Assembly: GCA_044224215.1 (NCBI GenBank)
Contig: JBGAKX010000017.1
Span: 1-50,565, forward strand
Reading direction: 5' to 3'
DNA length: 50,565 bases
Origin: DAOMFM01 sp035429825
GTDB taxonomy: Bacteria > Acidobacteriota > Blastocatellia > UBA7656 > JADIYM01
Notes under the pieces: model-generated
The model's database searches: none
Told to the model about the DNA's origin: nothing
The model's input: only the letters and a program-made list of their open reading frames with translations
Shown here: positions 34,511 to 42,397 of the stretch, one piece after another
Layout: every line of letters starts with the position of its first letter
Numbering within the stretch: the stretch's first letter is position 1
Made by a program: the position numbers and the translations under genes

Positions 34511-34912
34511 CTACGGGAGCGGCTGCAGGTCGGGCGCGACAAAGGACGCTCGCGCCTCCGCCGAGTCGAGCAGGTCCTTGCTGTAGTACGAAGCGATGGC
34601 CTTCGAGCTTCCCCATGTGGCGACAAGGTCGGCGGCCATCGACTCGAGGTCGGCGGACGCGTCGCGGCCGGCCATGAAGCTGTCGACGATGTGAAGCCAG
34701 AACATCGTGATGGTCTCGTGGTACTTGGACGGGTCGACGGCGTGGTGTCCGATGTAGCCCTTCACCGTCTCCCGAAACCTGGCGGCGGCTTCGTCGAACG
34801 GGAACCGCGAGAGGTACCACAGCGCCACGGTGAGGTGTTGTGCGTGATGGAACTCCGACGTCGGGAGCTCACCCGTCTCGAACGCGCGCACGAGCGATGT
34901 GATGCGATCCAT
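34511..34912 (-). CDS. Conserved hypothetical protein
   Basis: A 133-residue, mostly helical, soluble protein. SEFHHAQHLTVALWYLSRFPFDEAAARF and SKYHETITMFWL (near residues 62-73) with a C-terminal YYSKDLLDSAEARASFVAPD resemble a small family of uncharacterised acidobacterial and proteobacterial proteins; His22, His23, His26 and Glu65 stand out as possible metal or catalytic residues. No cofactor motif or signal was found. It converges on amtB and is divergent from the Cys-rich protein gene (92-bp gap). Confidence 0.75.
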   Translation of the reverse strand: MDRITSLVRAFETGELPTSEFHHAQHLTVALWYLSRFPFDEAAARFRETVKGYIGHHAVDPSKYHETITMFWLHIVDSFMAGRDASADLESMAADLVATWGSSKAIASYYSKDLLDSAEARASFVAPDLQPLP

Positions 34913-35004
34913 CGCGAGATGCTACCGACGCCTGGGCGCTGTCGGCAATCACATGCGGAAAGCGAGGTGGCGCGATTCCGAGGTGAATGCGTAGAATCCC
35001 TGGG

Positions 35005-35382
35005 ATGTCTCGCATCCGGACTGTGATCGCAGCGCTCGCCGTGTTCGCGACCGCACAGGCCGCGTTCGGCGTCGCGCCGCGCACGGAGCGACGCGTGGCG
35101 TGCTGCTGTGCCGGTGCGGCCTCGTGCGCCTGCCCGATGCGGATGCCGGCCGCCGACTCTGGTGACGGTTGCTCGCAGTGCGGTCCGTCCGATTCGCGCA
35201 GTCCGGCCTCAGACGCCGCCGAACGCCAGCGACCGATCAGCAGGCAGGCCCAGCCGACGCCGTCGTTGGGCGACGTGCTGGCGTCCGGTCATACGGCGAC
35301 TGTTGTCCCTGGATGTGCGTTCGAACCGTCGCCGGAATCCTCCCGCGAACGGCTCGCGCGAATCTCACTCCTCAGAATCTAG
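35005..35382 (+). CDS. Small secreted Cys-rich protein
   Basis: A 125-residue protein with a signal peptide (IRTVIAALAVFATAQAAFG, cut near residue 22). After it comes a Cys cluster: CCCAGAASCACPM then GCSQCG, seven Cys in about 35 residues. The rest is low-complexity and polar. A TAGAAT -10-like box at 34992-34997 would start transcription at or next to the ATG, and no SD is seen, so it could be leaderless. The next two genes also encode exported, metal-type proteins, suggesting metal binding. No family was recognised, and the C-terminal half could be non-functional. Confidence 0.6.
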   Translation: MSRIRTVIAALAVFATAQAAFGVAPRTERRVACCCAGAASCACPMRMPAADSGDGCSQCGPSDSRSPASDAAERQRPISRQAQPTPSLGDVLASGHTATVVPGCAFEPSPESSRERLARISLLRI

Positions 35383-35471
35383 CTCCGCGAGAGAGGGATA
35401 CGTGTGTCTTGCGCCGGGTCTCGAGATCCGGTCGCGACCCAATTCCGTCGACTATCGGGGAGAAGATTCGA

Positions 35472-36685
35472 ATGAAGCCGCTTTTCATTGCGACCGCCGC
35501 GCTGGCGTTCGCACTTGCAGGAATTCTCGGACTGAACGTTGAAGCCGCCGCTCAGCAGACCGAGCGGGTCGGCAACTTCGCCGTCACGCTCAGGCTGCCG
35601 GCGGAAGGGCTCTACGCGGACGAAGAGTCCCAGATCGAGTTTCGGATTGTCGACGCGAGCAAGGACGACCCGGTGCTTTCGACGCGAGCAAGGACGACCC
35701 GGTCCTTGGTTCGCCGGGTGTCATCCGCGCGACCATTCAGACGTTGATCACGATGCCCGCGATGCAGGGCATGCCCGCACAGTCGGAACAGGCGCACGCG
35801 GAAGGCGTTCCCGGCGACTACGGCATCCACCCGGTGTTTCCGCACGGCGGCCGGTATTCCATCCGGCTTGAAGTCAAGCCGCCGGTGGGCGAGCCGTTCG
35901 CGGTCTCGTTTCCGGTCGACGTCAAGGATGCGGACCCGCGACGACCGGCCAAGCCCAGACCGTTCGCACTCGAGCTCGCCGCAAAACCGGCCAAGCCGAT
36001 GTCCGGCGAGCCGGTCAGCATGCGTCTCACGATCCGCGATCAGAAAACCGGCGAGCAGATGAAAGCGTTCGATGTCGCACACGAGAAACTCATCCACCTG
36101 ATGATCATCCGGGACGACCTCGGGACGTTCTCGCACGTGCACCCCGACATTCAATCCGACGGTTCATTCACCATCACATACACATTCCCGACGGAGGGTC
36201 GTTTCCACCTGTTCGCCGACGTCGCCCCCAAGGGCCGCGGTTCGCAGGTGCTTACCGCCGAGATCGACGTGAAGCCTGCGAAGGGATCGCCAAGGCCGCA
36301 GCCGTTCGTGCTCGACGCGTCGCGCCCCGCCGTTTCGACGGTCGATGGTGTAACCGCGCGGCTCTCGTCGGATCCTGCGCCTGCAACGCGCACGATGAAC
36401 ACGCTCACGGTCACGCTGACGGATGCCACGACCGGCAAGCCCGTCACGGACCTGCAGCCGTATCTTGGCGCGATGGGGCACATGGTTCTCGTCAACCAGG
36501 ACGGAACGACGTACGTCCATTCACATCCCGACGACGCGCTTGCGGACGACGCCCGGAACGGCGTCGTGTCGTTCTCCGCCAGGTTCGCAAAGCCCGGTCT
36601 CTATCGCTGCTGGGCGCAATTCCAGCGCAACGGAACGGTCATCACGACCGACTTTGCCGTCTCGGTGCGCGAGGGTGCGCAATGA
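35472..36685 (+). pseudogene. Secreted His-rich (YtkA-like) protein gene, frameshifted by a 29-bp tandem duplication
   Basis: The ATG at 35472 (GGAG upstream) opens a signal peptide and a beta-sandwich start (FAVTLRLPAEGLYADEESQIEFRIVDASKDDPV in pieces). A 29-bp tandem duplication at 35650-35707 shifts the frame, so the product ends early at 35747. The other phase then continues for about 310 residues to 36685: MPAMQGMPAQSEQAHAEG, LGTFSHVHPDIQSDGSF, MGHMVLVNQDGTTYVHSHPDD. Removing one 29-bp copy gives a continuous protein of about 394 residues. Such two-domain His-rich proteins are commonly found beside copper-handling genes. Its stop overlaps the next gene's start (ATGA). Confidence 0.85.
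35650..35707 (+). repeat. 29-bp tandem duplication causing a frameshift
   Basis: Positions 35650-35678 and 35679-35707 differ at one base only (G35675 versus C35704). Because 29 is not a multiple of three, the second copy throws the reading frame out; one copy would restore it. Confidence 0.92.
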
Positions 36686-38586
36686 GACGCGTCGTTGTGC
36701 GGACGTTGCTCGTGCTGGCCGTCGTCGCGTGCGGGACCGTGGCCGCGTCGGCGCACGATCCGCAGAACCGCAAGCTGCCTCCCTCCAAGGCAACAGCCGA
36801 ATTGAAAGCGGCGCGCGCCGACATGGATGCCGCAAAGAGGAAGCTCGCCGACGAGGGGCTCTACTCGTGCTGCATGAAGCCGTCGTGCGACCTGTGCGCC
36901 CGGACGAACGGCTCGTGCATCTGCGCCGCGAACCTCGCAGCGGGTCTCGGCACCTGCGGGGAGTGTCTCGAGGGATGGAAGGCGGGCCGAGGCACGGTCA
37001 AGGGCGTCAAGAAGGACGCCGTCACGTTGCTGCCGTCAGACAAACAGGCGTCGCGAGGCGGTGGCACGCCTCCGCCCGAGCTCAAGTCTGCCCGTGAGCA
37101 CATGAACGCCGCAAAGCGAATTCTCGTCTCCGAGGGCCGGTTCTCGTGCTGTGTCGGCGACGGCGGGTGCGACGCGTGCGCGCACGAGAAGTTCTGTCCG
37201 TGCGGCACGGAGCTCGCCGAATCGCTCGCGACGCCGGCAGGCGACGCGAAGACGGCGAAGGCAGCCGCGCCGAAGGGTGTCTGCGGCGAGTGCTTTGACG
37301 GCTGGCATCGCGGCCACGGAGCGTTCGCAGGCGTCGACGCTGCGGAAGTGCATCTGGACACTTCGGGCCATGGCGCGATGATGATGCCGTCGCTTGCGGG
37401 CGGCCCGTACCGGACGATGTCCGCAATCGGGTCGGGCACGTCGCTGATTCCGGCGAGCTCGCCGATGTACATGTTGTCGAAGACCGCCGGCGACTGGGTC
37501 CTGTCCCTTCACGGCGACCTTCGTGTTGGATTCAACGACCAGGGCGGTCCGCGCGGCGTCGGCAAACTCGAGTCCCAGAACTGGGTGATGGGAATGGCGG
37601 ACCATCCGCTTGGACCCGGGCTGCTCTCGTTGCGCGCGATGCTCTCGGCGGAGCCGATCACGACACCGCACGGAGGATTTCCGGAGCTCTTTCAAACCGG
37701 CGAATCCTACCGGGGCCGCGAAATCGTCGACGCACAGCATCCGCACGACCTGTTCATGGAGCTCGCGGCGTCCTACACCATCGCGCTGTCGGATTCGGTG
37801 GCATTGCAGTTCTACGGCGGGCCGGTCGGCGAACCCGCGCTCGGGCCGCCGGCATTCATGCATCGGCCGTCCGCCGCCGAGAACCCGGCGGCCCCCCTCG
37901 GGCACCACTGGATGGACTCGACCCACATTGCCGACGGCGTCGTCACGACCGGGCTGCAGGTCGGGAAGTTCAAGTTCGAGGGGTCCGCGTTCCACGGCGC
38001 CGAACCGGACGAGAACCGCGCAACGATCGATCTCGGCGCGCTCGATTCGTGGAGCGTGCGCGTCAACTTTGCACCGACGCGCGACTGGTCGATGCAGGTG
38101 TCGCACGGGCGACTGAACAATCCAGAGGCCACCGAGCCCGGCGATACGGTTCGGACCACCGCGTCCGTCATGTACAACCGTCGGATCGACCGCGGCAACT
38201 GGGCCACATCCGTGATCTGGGGCCGCAATCACCGCGACGACGGCGACTCGAATGCATATCTGCTCGAATCGACGCTCAGGTTCTTGGACCGGAACACCGT
38301 CTACACGCGGCTCGAGCTCGGGGACAAGCGGCACCTGCTCGACGAGAACATCTTTGACCGTCCCGGACTGCCCAATGCCGCAAGTTACGGCGATCCTTGG
38401 TTTCGCGTCGGCGCGTATTCGTTTGGGTATGTTCGCGACGTGTACGTCAACGAGTGGGTCAACATCGGAGTCGGCGCGGACGTCACGACGTACTCGAAAC
38501 CATACGAGCTCGACGCCGTGTACGGACAGACTCCGACCTCGTATCACGTGTACGTGCGAATTCGGCCGTCGGGGCGGCACATGTAG
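36682..38586 (+). CDS. Outer-membrane barrel protein with two N-terminal 8-Cys modules
   Basis: A 634-residue exported protein. Signal peptide (about 1-24), then two copies of an eight-Cys module: C63, C64, C69, C72, C79, C81, C92, C95 and C156, C157, C163, C166, C172, C174, C201, C204, each ending in C-G-E-C-x-x-G-W. There is no CxxCH haem motif. From about residue 245, alternating aromatic/polar strands (GDWVLSLHGDLRVGFNDQGG; HPHDLFMELAASYTIALSD; SWSVRVNFAPTRDWSMQVSHG) look like the outer-membrane barrel family often seen near copper-efflux genes (conserved GEPALGPPAFMHRP, HHWMDSTHI). It is coupled by ATGA to the frameshifted His-rich gene. The inferred role is metal capture at the outer membrane, but metal and partner are unknown. 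Confidence 0.85.
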   Translation: MRRVVVRTLLVLAVVACGTVAASAHDPQNRKLPPSKATAELKAARADMDAAKRKLADEGLYSCCMKPSCDLCARTNGSCICAANLAAGLGTCGECLEGWKAGRGTVKGVKKDAVTLLPSDKQASRGGGTPPPELKSAREHMNAAKRILVSEGRFSCCVGDGGCDACAHEKFCPCGTELAESLATPAGDAKTAKAAAPKGVCGECFDGWHRGHGAFAGVDAAEVHLDTSGHGAMMMPSLAGGPYRTMSAIGSGTSLIPASSPMYMLSKTAGDWVLSLHGDLRVGFNDQGGPRGVGKLESQNWVMGMADHPLGPGLLSLRAMLSAEPITTPHGGFPELFQTGESYRGREIVDAQHPHDLFMELAASYTIALSDSVALQFYGGPVGEPALGPPAFMHRPSAAENPAAPLGHHWMDSTHIADGVVTTGLQVGKFKFEGSAFHGAEPDENRATIDLGALDSWSVRVNFAPTRDWSMQVSHGRLNNPEATEPGDTVRTTASVMYNRRIDRGNWATSVIWGRNHRDDGDSNAYLLESTLRFLDRNTVYTRLELGDKRHLLDENIFDRPGLPNAASYGDPWFRVGAYSFGYVRDVYVNEWVNIGVGADVTTYSKPYELDAVYGQTPTSYHVYVRIRPSGRHM

Positions 38587-38596
38587 CCGGACCGGA

Positions 38597-38720
38597 GGAT
38601 TGTTGCGATACGGTTACAAGAGCATTCCGTCGGCATTTCGGGAGTAGCGATTTTCGGCGTCGTGCATCTATACTCGCGGTTTCGGACATTGGCGCCCCAT
38701 TCCCCGAATCGCAACAATCC
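38597..38720. repeat. Inverted repeat flanking the M36 protease promoter region
   Basis: GGATTGTTGCGAT (38597-38609) and its exact reverse complement (38708-38720) lie 98 bp apart; four further bases on the inner side match in three positions. The right copy ends two bases before the protease SD. A TATACT box lies between them. Confidence 0.7.
38669..38674 (+). promoter_or_regulatory. -10-like box upstream of the M36 protease gene
   Basis: TATACT, 60 bp before the GTG start and inside the inverted repeat. No good -35 hexamer was found. Confidence 0.3.
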
Positions 38721-38734
38721 CCGGAGGAACACAC

Positions 38735-41581
38735 GTGCGGAGAAATCTCCTGTTGGCCGCGGCTGTCGCCGTTGCCCTCTTCCCAGCGCTCTCGATTTCG
38801 CAGAATCGCGTCCAGGCCGTCGCGACGCCGGCAGACGGCGCATCGAGCCCGTCGCTGCCCGACTATGACGTTCGAACCGCGTCGCTCGCCGGCCGGTCGA
38901 CGCTGGATCGCGTGGACGTGTCGTCCAATGCGGCCAGCAAAGCCGCACCTCCGAGGTTTGCATCTGGCATCCGCATCGAACAGAGCGCGCTCACCGGGGG
39001 CCCTCGCCTCGTCGTTCCGATCGACGGAACACTTACCGGTCCGAGCTCCAGCGCGCCCGAAGCGGTTGCGCGCCAGTATCTGCGTGACAACGCGGCCGCG
39101 TATGGCCTGACCGATCACGAGATCGACGGTCTCGATCTGGTTCGCGAGTACGCGACGGCCGATCTCGGCGTCACGCACCTCACGTTTGTTCAGCAGGCCG
39201 GCGGACGACGTATCTACGGAGCCGACATCCGCATGGCCGTCGACTCGCAGGGGCGCGTGGTCTGGGCCGGAGGCGAGCTTGTGCAGAACTCGGACGAGCT
39301 CGCTTCGCAGCTGAACTGGGCGCTTGGCCCGGTCGATGCGGCGGCGTCCGCCGCGCTCGCGACAGGACACTCCGCGTCGCCAGTCGTCGTGGCGTCCAAG
39401 GGCGGGCCCGAGAACGAGTCGATCGTCGACGCGGGTGGCGCATTCACCGAGCCCGCGCGTGTTCGGCAGATGCTGTTCCCGATCGGGCGCGGCGTTCTGA
39501 GACCGGCGTGGAACGTGCTCCTCGCGGAGCGCGGCGTCGGCAACATCTACGTCGTCACCGTGGACGCCGAAAACGGCAAGCTGCTCGCTCGCAACAACCT
39601 GACGCACTACCTCGGAAGTCCCACGAACGCAAAGTTCGCCACGTTCACAAAGGACAGTCCGCAACCCGATCTGCCGCACGTGTCCAACAATCCCACGGCG
39701 GTTGACCGAACGCTGGTCGGACTCCCTCCAGGCGCGCTCCAGGCGTCGCCGTTTGGCTGGGTTGGCAGCGAGCCGATCACGGCAGGCAACAACGTCCGGG
39801 CGGCCGAGGACCACGCCGCGACAAACTTTGGTGGCGCGACCGCAGCGGGGAACTCCGACTTCGTGTTTCAACCGGCACTCGACTTTCCGATCGACCGGAA
39901 CAAGGCGAACACCGACGCTGCCATCGTAAATCTGTTCTACTGGAACAACTTCGCGCATGACTACCTGTACCGACTTGGCTTTGACGAGGCGGCGGGGAAT
40001 TTCCAGGCGGTAAACTTCACCGGAGCCGGACGCGGCAACGATGCCGTCAACGCTGACGCGCAGGATGGCGCCGGGACGAACAATGCCAACTTCAGCGCAC
40101 CGCCGGACGGCGGCGCCGGGCGCATGCAGATGTTCCTGTGGAATGGCGGGTTCGACGGCGACTTTGACCAGACCATCATCCTCCACGAGTATTGCCACGG
40201 CCTGTCCACGAGGCTTATCGGCGGGCCCGACTATGTCGACGGACTGACGGGCCCACAGTCGGGCGGAATGGGCGAGGGTTGGAGCGACTGGTACGCGCTC
40301 ACGATTCTGTCGAACGCGGACGAGGATCCCAGCCAGTACTTTGTCGAGGGGGCCTACGCCACGCGCGATTTCTCGTCGGGCGTGCGGCACTTTGCCTACT
40401 CGACCGACATGCGCCGCAACCCGTTGACATACAGCGATATAGACCCTTCGACGGCCGACGTGTTCTCGAATCCGACTGAGGTCCACTCGGTCGGCGAGGT
40501 GTGGTGCGCTGCATTGTGGGAGGTTCGCGCGAACTTTATCGCCGCGTACGGACCGGCCGACGGCAAGGCGCTCGTCGAACGCCTTGTCACCGACGGCATG
40601 AAATTCTCGGTCAACAATCCGTCGTTCACCGACGCGCGCGACGGGATTCTCGTCGCCGACCAGGTTCGCACGGGCGGCCAGAACCAGTGCCTCATCTGGA
40701 AGGGGTTTGCAAAGCGAGGAGTTGGATACGGAGCGTTCACGCTGAACGGTAGCGCCACGACCGTCAAGGAATCGTTCGACCTGCCGCCGTGGTGCGAGCC
40801 CAACGGAAAGCCGTCGTTCGACAGCACGTCGTACGACGAGGAGTCCCAGCAGGTCACCGTGTCGGTCGGCGACTCGGACCTTGCGGCAGCCACAACCGCC
40901 GCGGCGACACTCACGTCGTCGTCGGGGGATACCGAAGCGGTCAGTCTCGCTCGCACGACCGGAATCCCCGGGCTCTTTGCTGCAACGCTTCCGCTGCAGC
41001 GCGGTGCGGCGGCGTCCGGCAATGGAACCCTCGACGTCCGCATCGGCGACACGATCACACTGACGTACGCGGACGCCTCAAACGGAGGCGCAACGCGGAC
41101 GGCGACGGCCCGAATCGTGCGCCGTGTGTCGCTGTTCAGCGATCGCATGGAGTCGGGACCGACGTCGTGGAAGACCAGGACGTTCGAGTTGACGACGGAA
41201 CGCGCGGCGAGCCCGACACACAGTTGGACCGACAGCCCCGGCCGTAACTATTCGGACGAGACGACCTACCAGCTTCAGCTCAAGCAGGCGTTCGACCTGA
41301 GAGACGTCGTCGGATCGCGGCTCGTGTTCAACCAGCGGTTCCTTACCGAACCAGGGTACGACCTATGCCTCGTCGAAGTGCGTGCAAAGGGCGTGAACTG
41401 GAAGACGGTCGCGGTTTTCTCGGGCGCGCAGCCCGATTTCATGCAGTCGACGATCGACCTGAGCGCGTTCGACGGAAAGGACAAGGTCAAGGTGCGCTTC
41501 CGGCTGGTGTCGGATCAGCTTGTCAACGACGACGGTTGGCACATCGACGACGTCGACGTTCAGACGGGTCGAACGCAGTAG
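38735..41581 (+). CDS. Secreted M36 (fungalysin-type) metallopeptidase
   Basis: A 948-residue exported protease. The GTG at 38735 follows GGAGG and opens a signal peptide (LLLAAAVAVALFPALSIS). A propeptide (FTP-like, about 60-270) precedes the catalytic domain. Zinc ligands are H484 and H488 in HEYCH with E485 as catalytic base, and E514 in GMGEGWSDWYAL. The C-terminal third holds a beta-sandwich-type region (about 700-790) and a MAM/jelly-roll-like domain (SDRMESGPTSWKTRTFELT; CLVEVRAKGVNWKTVAVFSG; WHIDDVDVQTG), probably for substrate or surface binding. It would degrade extracellular protein. Confidence 0.93.
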   Translation: MRRNLLLAAAVAVALFPALSISQNRVQAVATPADGASSPSLPDYDVRTASLAGRSTLDRVDVSSNAASKAAPPRFASGIRIEQSALTGGPRLVVPIDGTLTGPSSSAPEAVARQYLRDNAAAYGLTDHEIDGLDLVREYATADLGVTHLTFVQQAGGRRIYGADIRMAVDSQGRVVWAGGELVQNSDELASQLNWALGPVDAAASAALATGHSASPVVVASKGGPENESIVDAGGAFTEPARVRQMLFPIGRGVLRPAWNVLLAERGVGNIYVVTVDAENGKLLARNNLTHYLGSPTNAKFATFTKDSPQPDLPHVSNNPTAVDRTLVGLPPGALQASPFGWVGSEPITAGNNVRAAEDHAATNFGGATAAGNSDFVFQPALDFPIDRNKANTDAAIVNLFYWNNFAHDYLYRLGFDEAAGNFQAVNFTGAGRGNDAVNADAQDGAGTNNANFSAPPDGGAGRMQMFLWNGGFDGDFDQTIILHEYCHGLSTRLIGGPDYVDGLTGPQSGGMGEGWSDWYALTILSNADEDPSQYFVEGAYATRDFSSGVRHFAYSTDMRRNPLTYSDIDPSTADVFSNPTEVHSVGEVWCAALWEVRANFIAAYGPADGKALVERLVTDGMKFSVNNPSFTDARDGILVADQVRTGGQNQCLIWKGFAKRGVGYGAFTLNGSATTVKESFDLPPWCEPNGKPSFDSTSYDEESQQVTVSVGDSDLAAATTAAATLTSSSGDTEAVSLARTTGIPGLFAATLPLQRGAAASGNGTLDVRIGDTITLTYADASNGGATRTATARIVRRVSLFSDRMESGPTSWKTRTFELTTERAASPTHSWTDSPGRNYSDETTYQLQLKQAFDLRDVVGSRLVFNQRFLTEPGYDLCLVEVRAKGVNWKTVAVFSGAQPDFMQSTIDLSAFDGKDKVKVRFRLVSDQLVNDDGWHIDDVDVQTGRTQ

Positions 41582-41590
41582 GGGGATTTG

Positions 41591-41667
41591 CCGAGCGCTA
41601 CCGCACCCGGCTCCGGCTACAGGTTGCGCGCATGTTACGAGCCAGAGCCGGGCCCGGTAGGGCTCGG
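41591..41667. repeat. REP-like hairpin, copy 1
   Basis: Arms 41591-41618 and 41640-41667 (28 bp) pair at 24 of 28 positions, with a 21-nt loop containing GTTGCGCGC. It stands between the protease and carbonic anhydrase genes. Confidence 0.8.
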
Positions 41668-41682
41668 CTCACGCCGTTATGG

Positions 41683-41760
41683 CCGGGCGCTACCGCACCC
41701 GGCTCTGGGTCACGACGAGCGCGCAACGGAAGACCCAGAGCCGGGTCCGGTAGGACTCGG
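41683..41760. repeat. REP-like hairpin, copy 2 (inverted relative to copy 1)
   Basis: Arms 41683-41711 and 41732-41760 (29 bp) pair at 25 of 29 positions, with a 20-nt loop containing GCGCGCAAC, the exact complement of the GTTGCGCGC in the loop of copy 1. Left arms of the two copies share GCGCTACCGCACCCGGCTC. Confidence 0.8.
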
Positions 41761-41855
41761 ACCGAACCTCCCGGTGCACCCCAGACGCCGTCGCTGGCGG
41801 CCTTCGCGCCTCGTGTGCTAGCGTGACCTTTTGATCGGCACAGGAGGAAGCCGCC

Positions 41856-42383
41856 ATGCTCCGCTCGTTTCGTGGAATCAGTCCGACGGTCCCGGCCAGC
41901 GCGTTCGTCGACGAGAGCGCACAGCTCATCGGCGACGTGAGGATTGGCGAGCGGTCCAGCGTGTGGTTCAACTGCGTGCTTCGCGGCGACATCAACTCGA
42001 TCAGCATCGGCGACGACTCGAACGTGCAGGATTGCTCGGTGCTGCACGTGCAGGGCGACATTCCGCTCGTGATAGGTTCGCGCGTGACGCTCGGACACAG
42101 CGTGACGGTGCACGCGTGCACGCTCGAGGATCGCACGCTGATCGGCATGGGCGCTGTCGTGCTCGATCGCGCTGTCATCGGCGAAGGCTCGATCGTTGCG
42201 GCCGGCGCCCTGGTTCGCATGAATACGATTGTCCCTCCGCGGTCGCTCGTGGCGGGTGTGCCGGCGCGCATCGTGCGCGAGCTCACCGACGAGGACCTGG
42301 CGCTGATCGATCACCATTGGCAGAACTACGTCGCCTACACGACGGAATACCTCAAGGAGCGCCAGTCAGCGGCGGGCGCGTAA
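41856..42383 (+). CDS. Gamma-carbonic anhydrase-family hexapeptide protein
   Basis: A 175-residue left-handed beta-helix protein (about 15-140) of repeated hexapeptides such as IGDVRIGERSSVWFNCVLRGD and LIGMGAVVLDRAVIGEGSIVAAGAL. Candidate zinc ligands are H64, H81 and H86, placed as in gamma-carbonic anhydrases; R43 and D45 in VLRGD are also conserved. The usual catalytic Glu residues of Cam are not evident, as in the YrdA/PaaY group, so activity is uncertain. AGGAGG precedes the ATG by seven bases. It is 14 bp ahead of aspS. Confidence 0.92.
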   Translation: MLRSFRGISPTVPASAFVDESAQLIGDVRIGERSSVWFNCVLRGDINSISIGDDSNVQDCSVLHVQGDIPLVIGSRVTLGHSVTVHACTLEDRTLIGMGAVVLDRAVIGEGSIVAAGALVRMNTIVPPRSLVAGVPARIVRELTDEDLALIDHHWQNYVAYTTEYLKERQSAAGA

Positions 42384-42397
42384 CGTCAGAGAGAACA

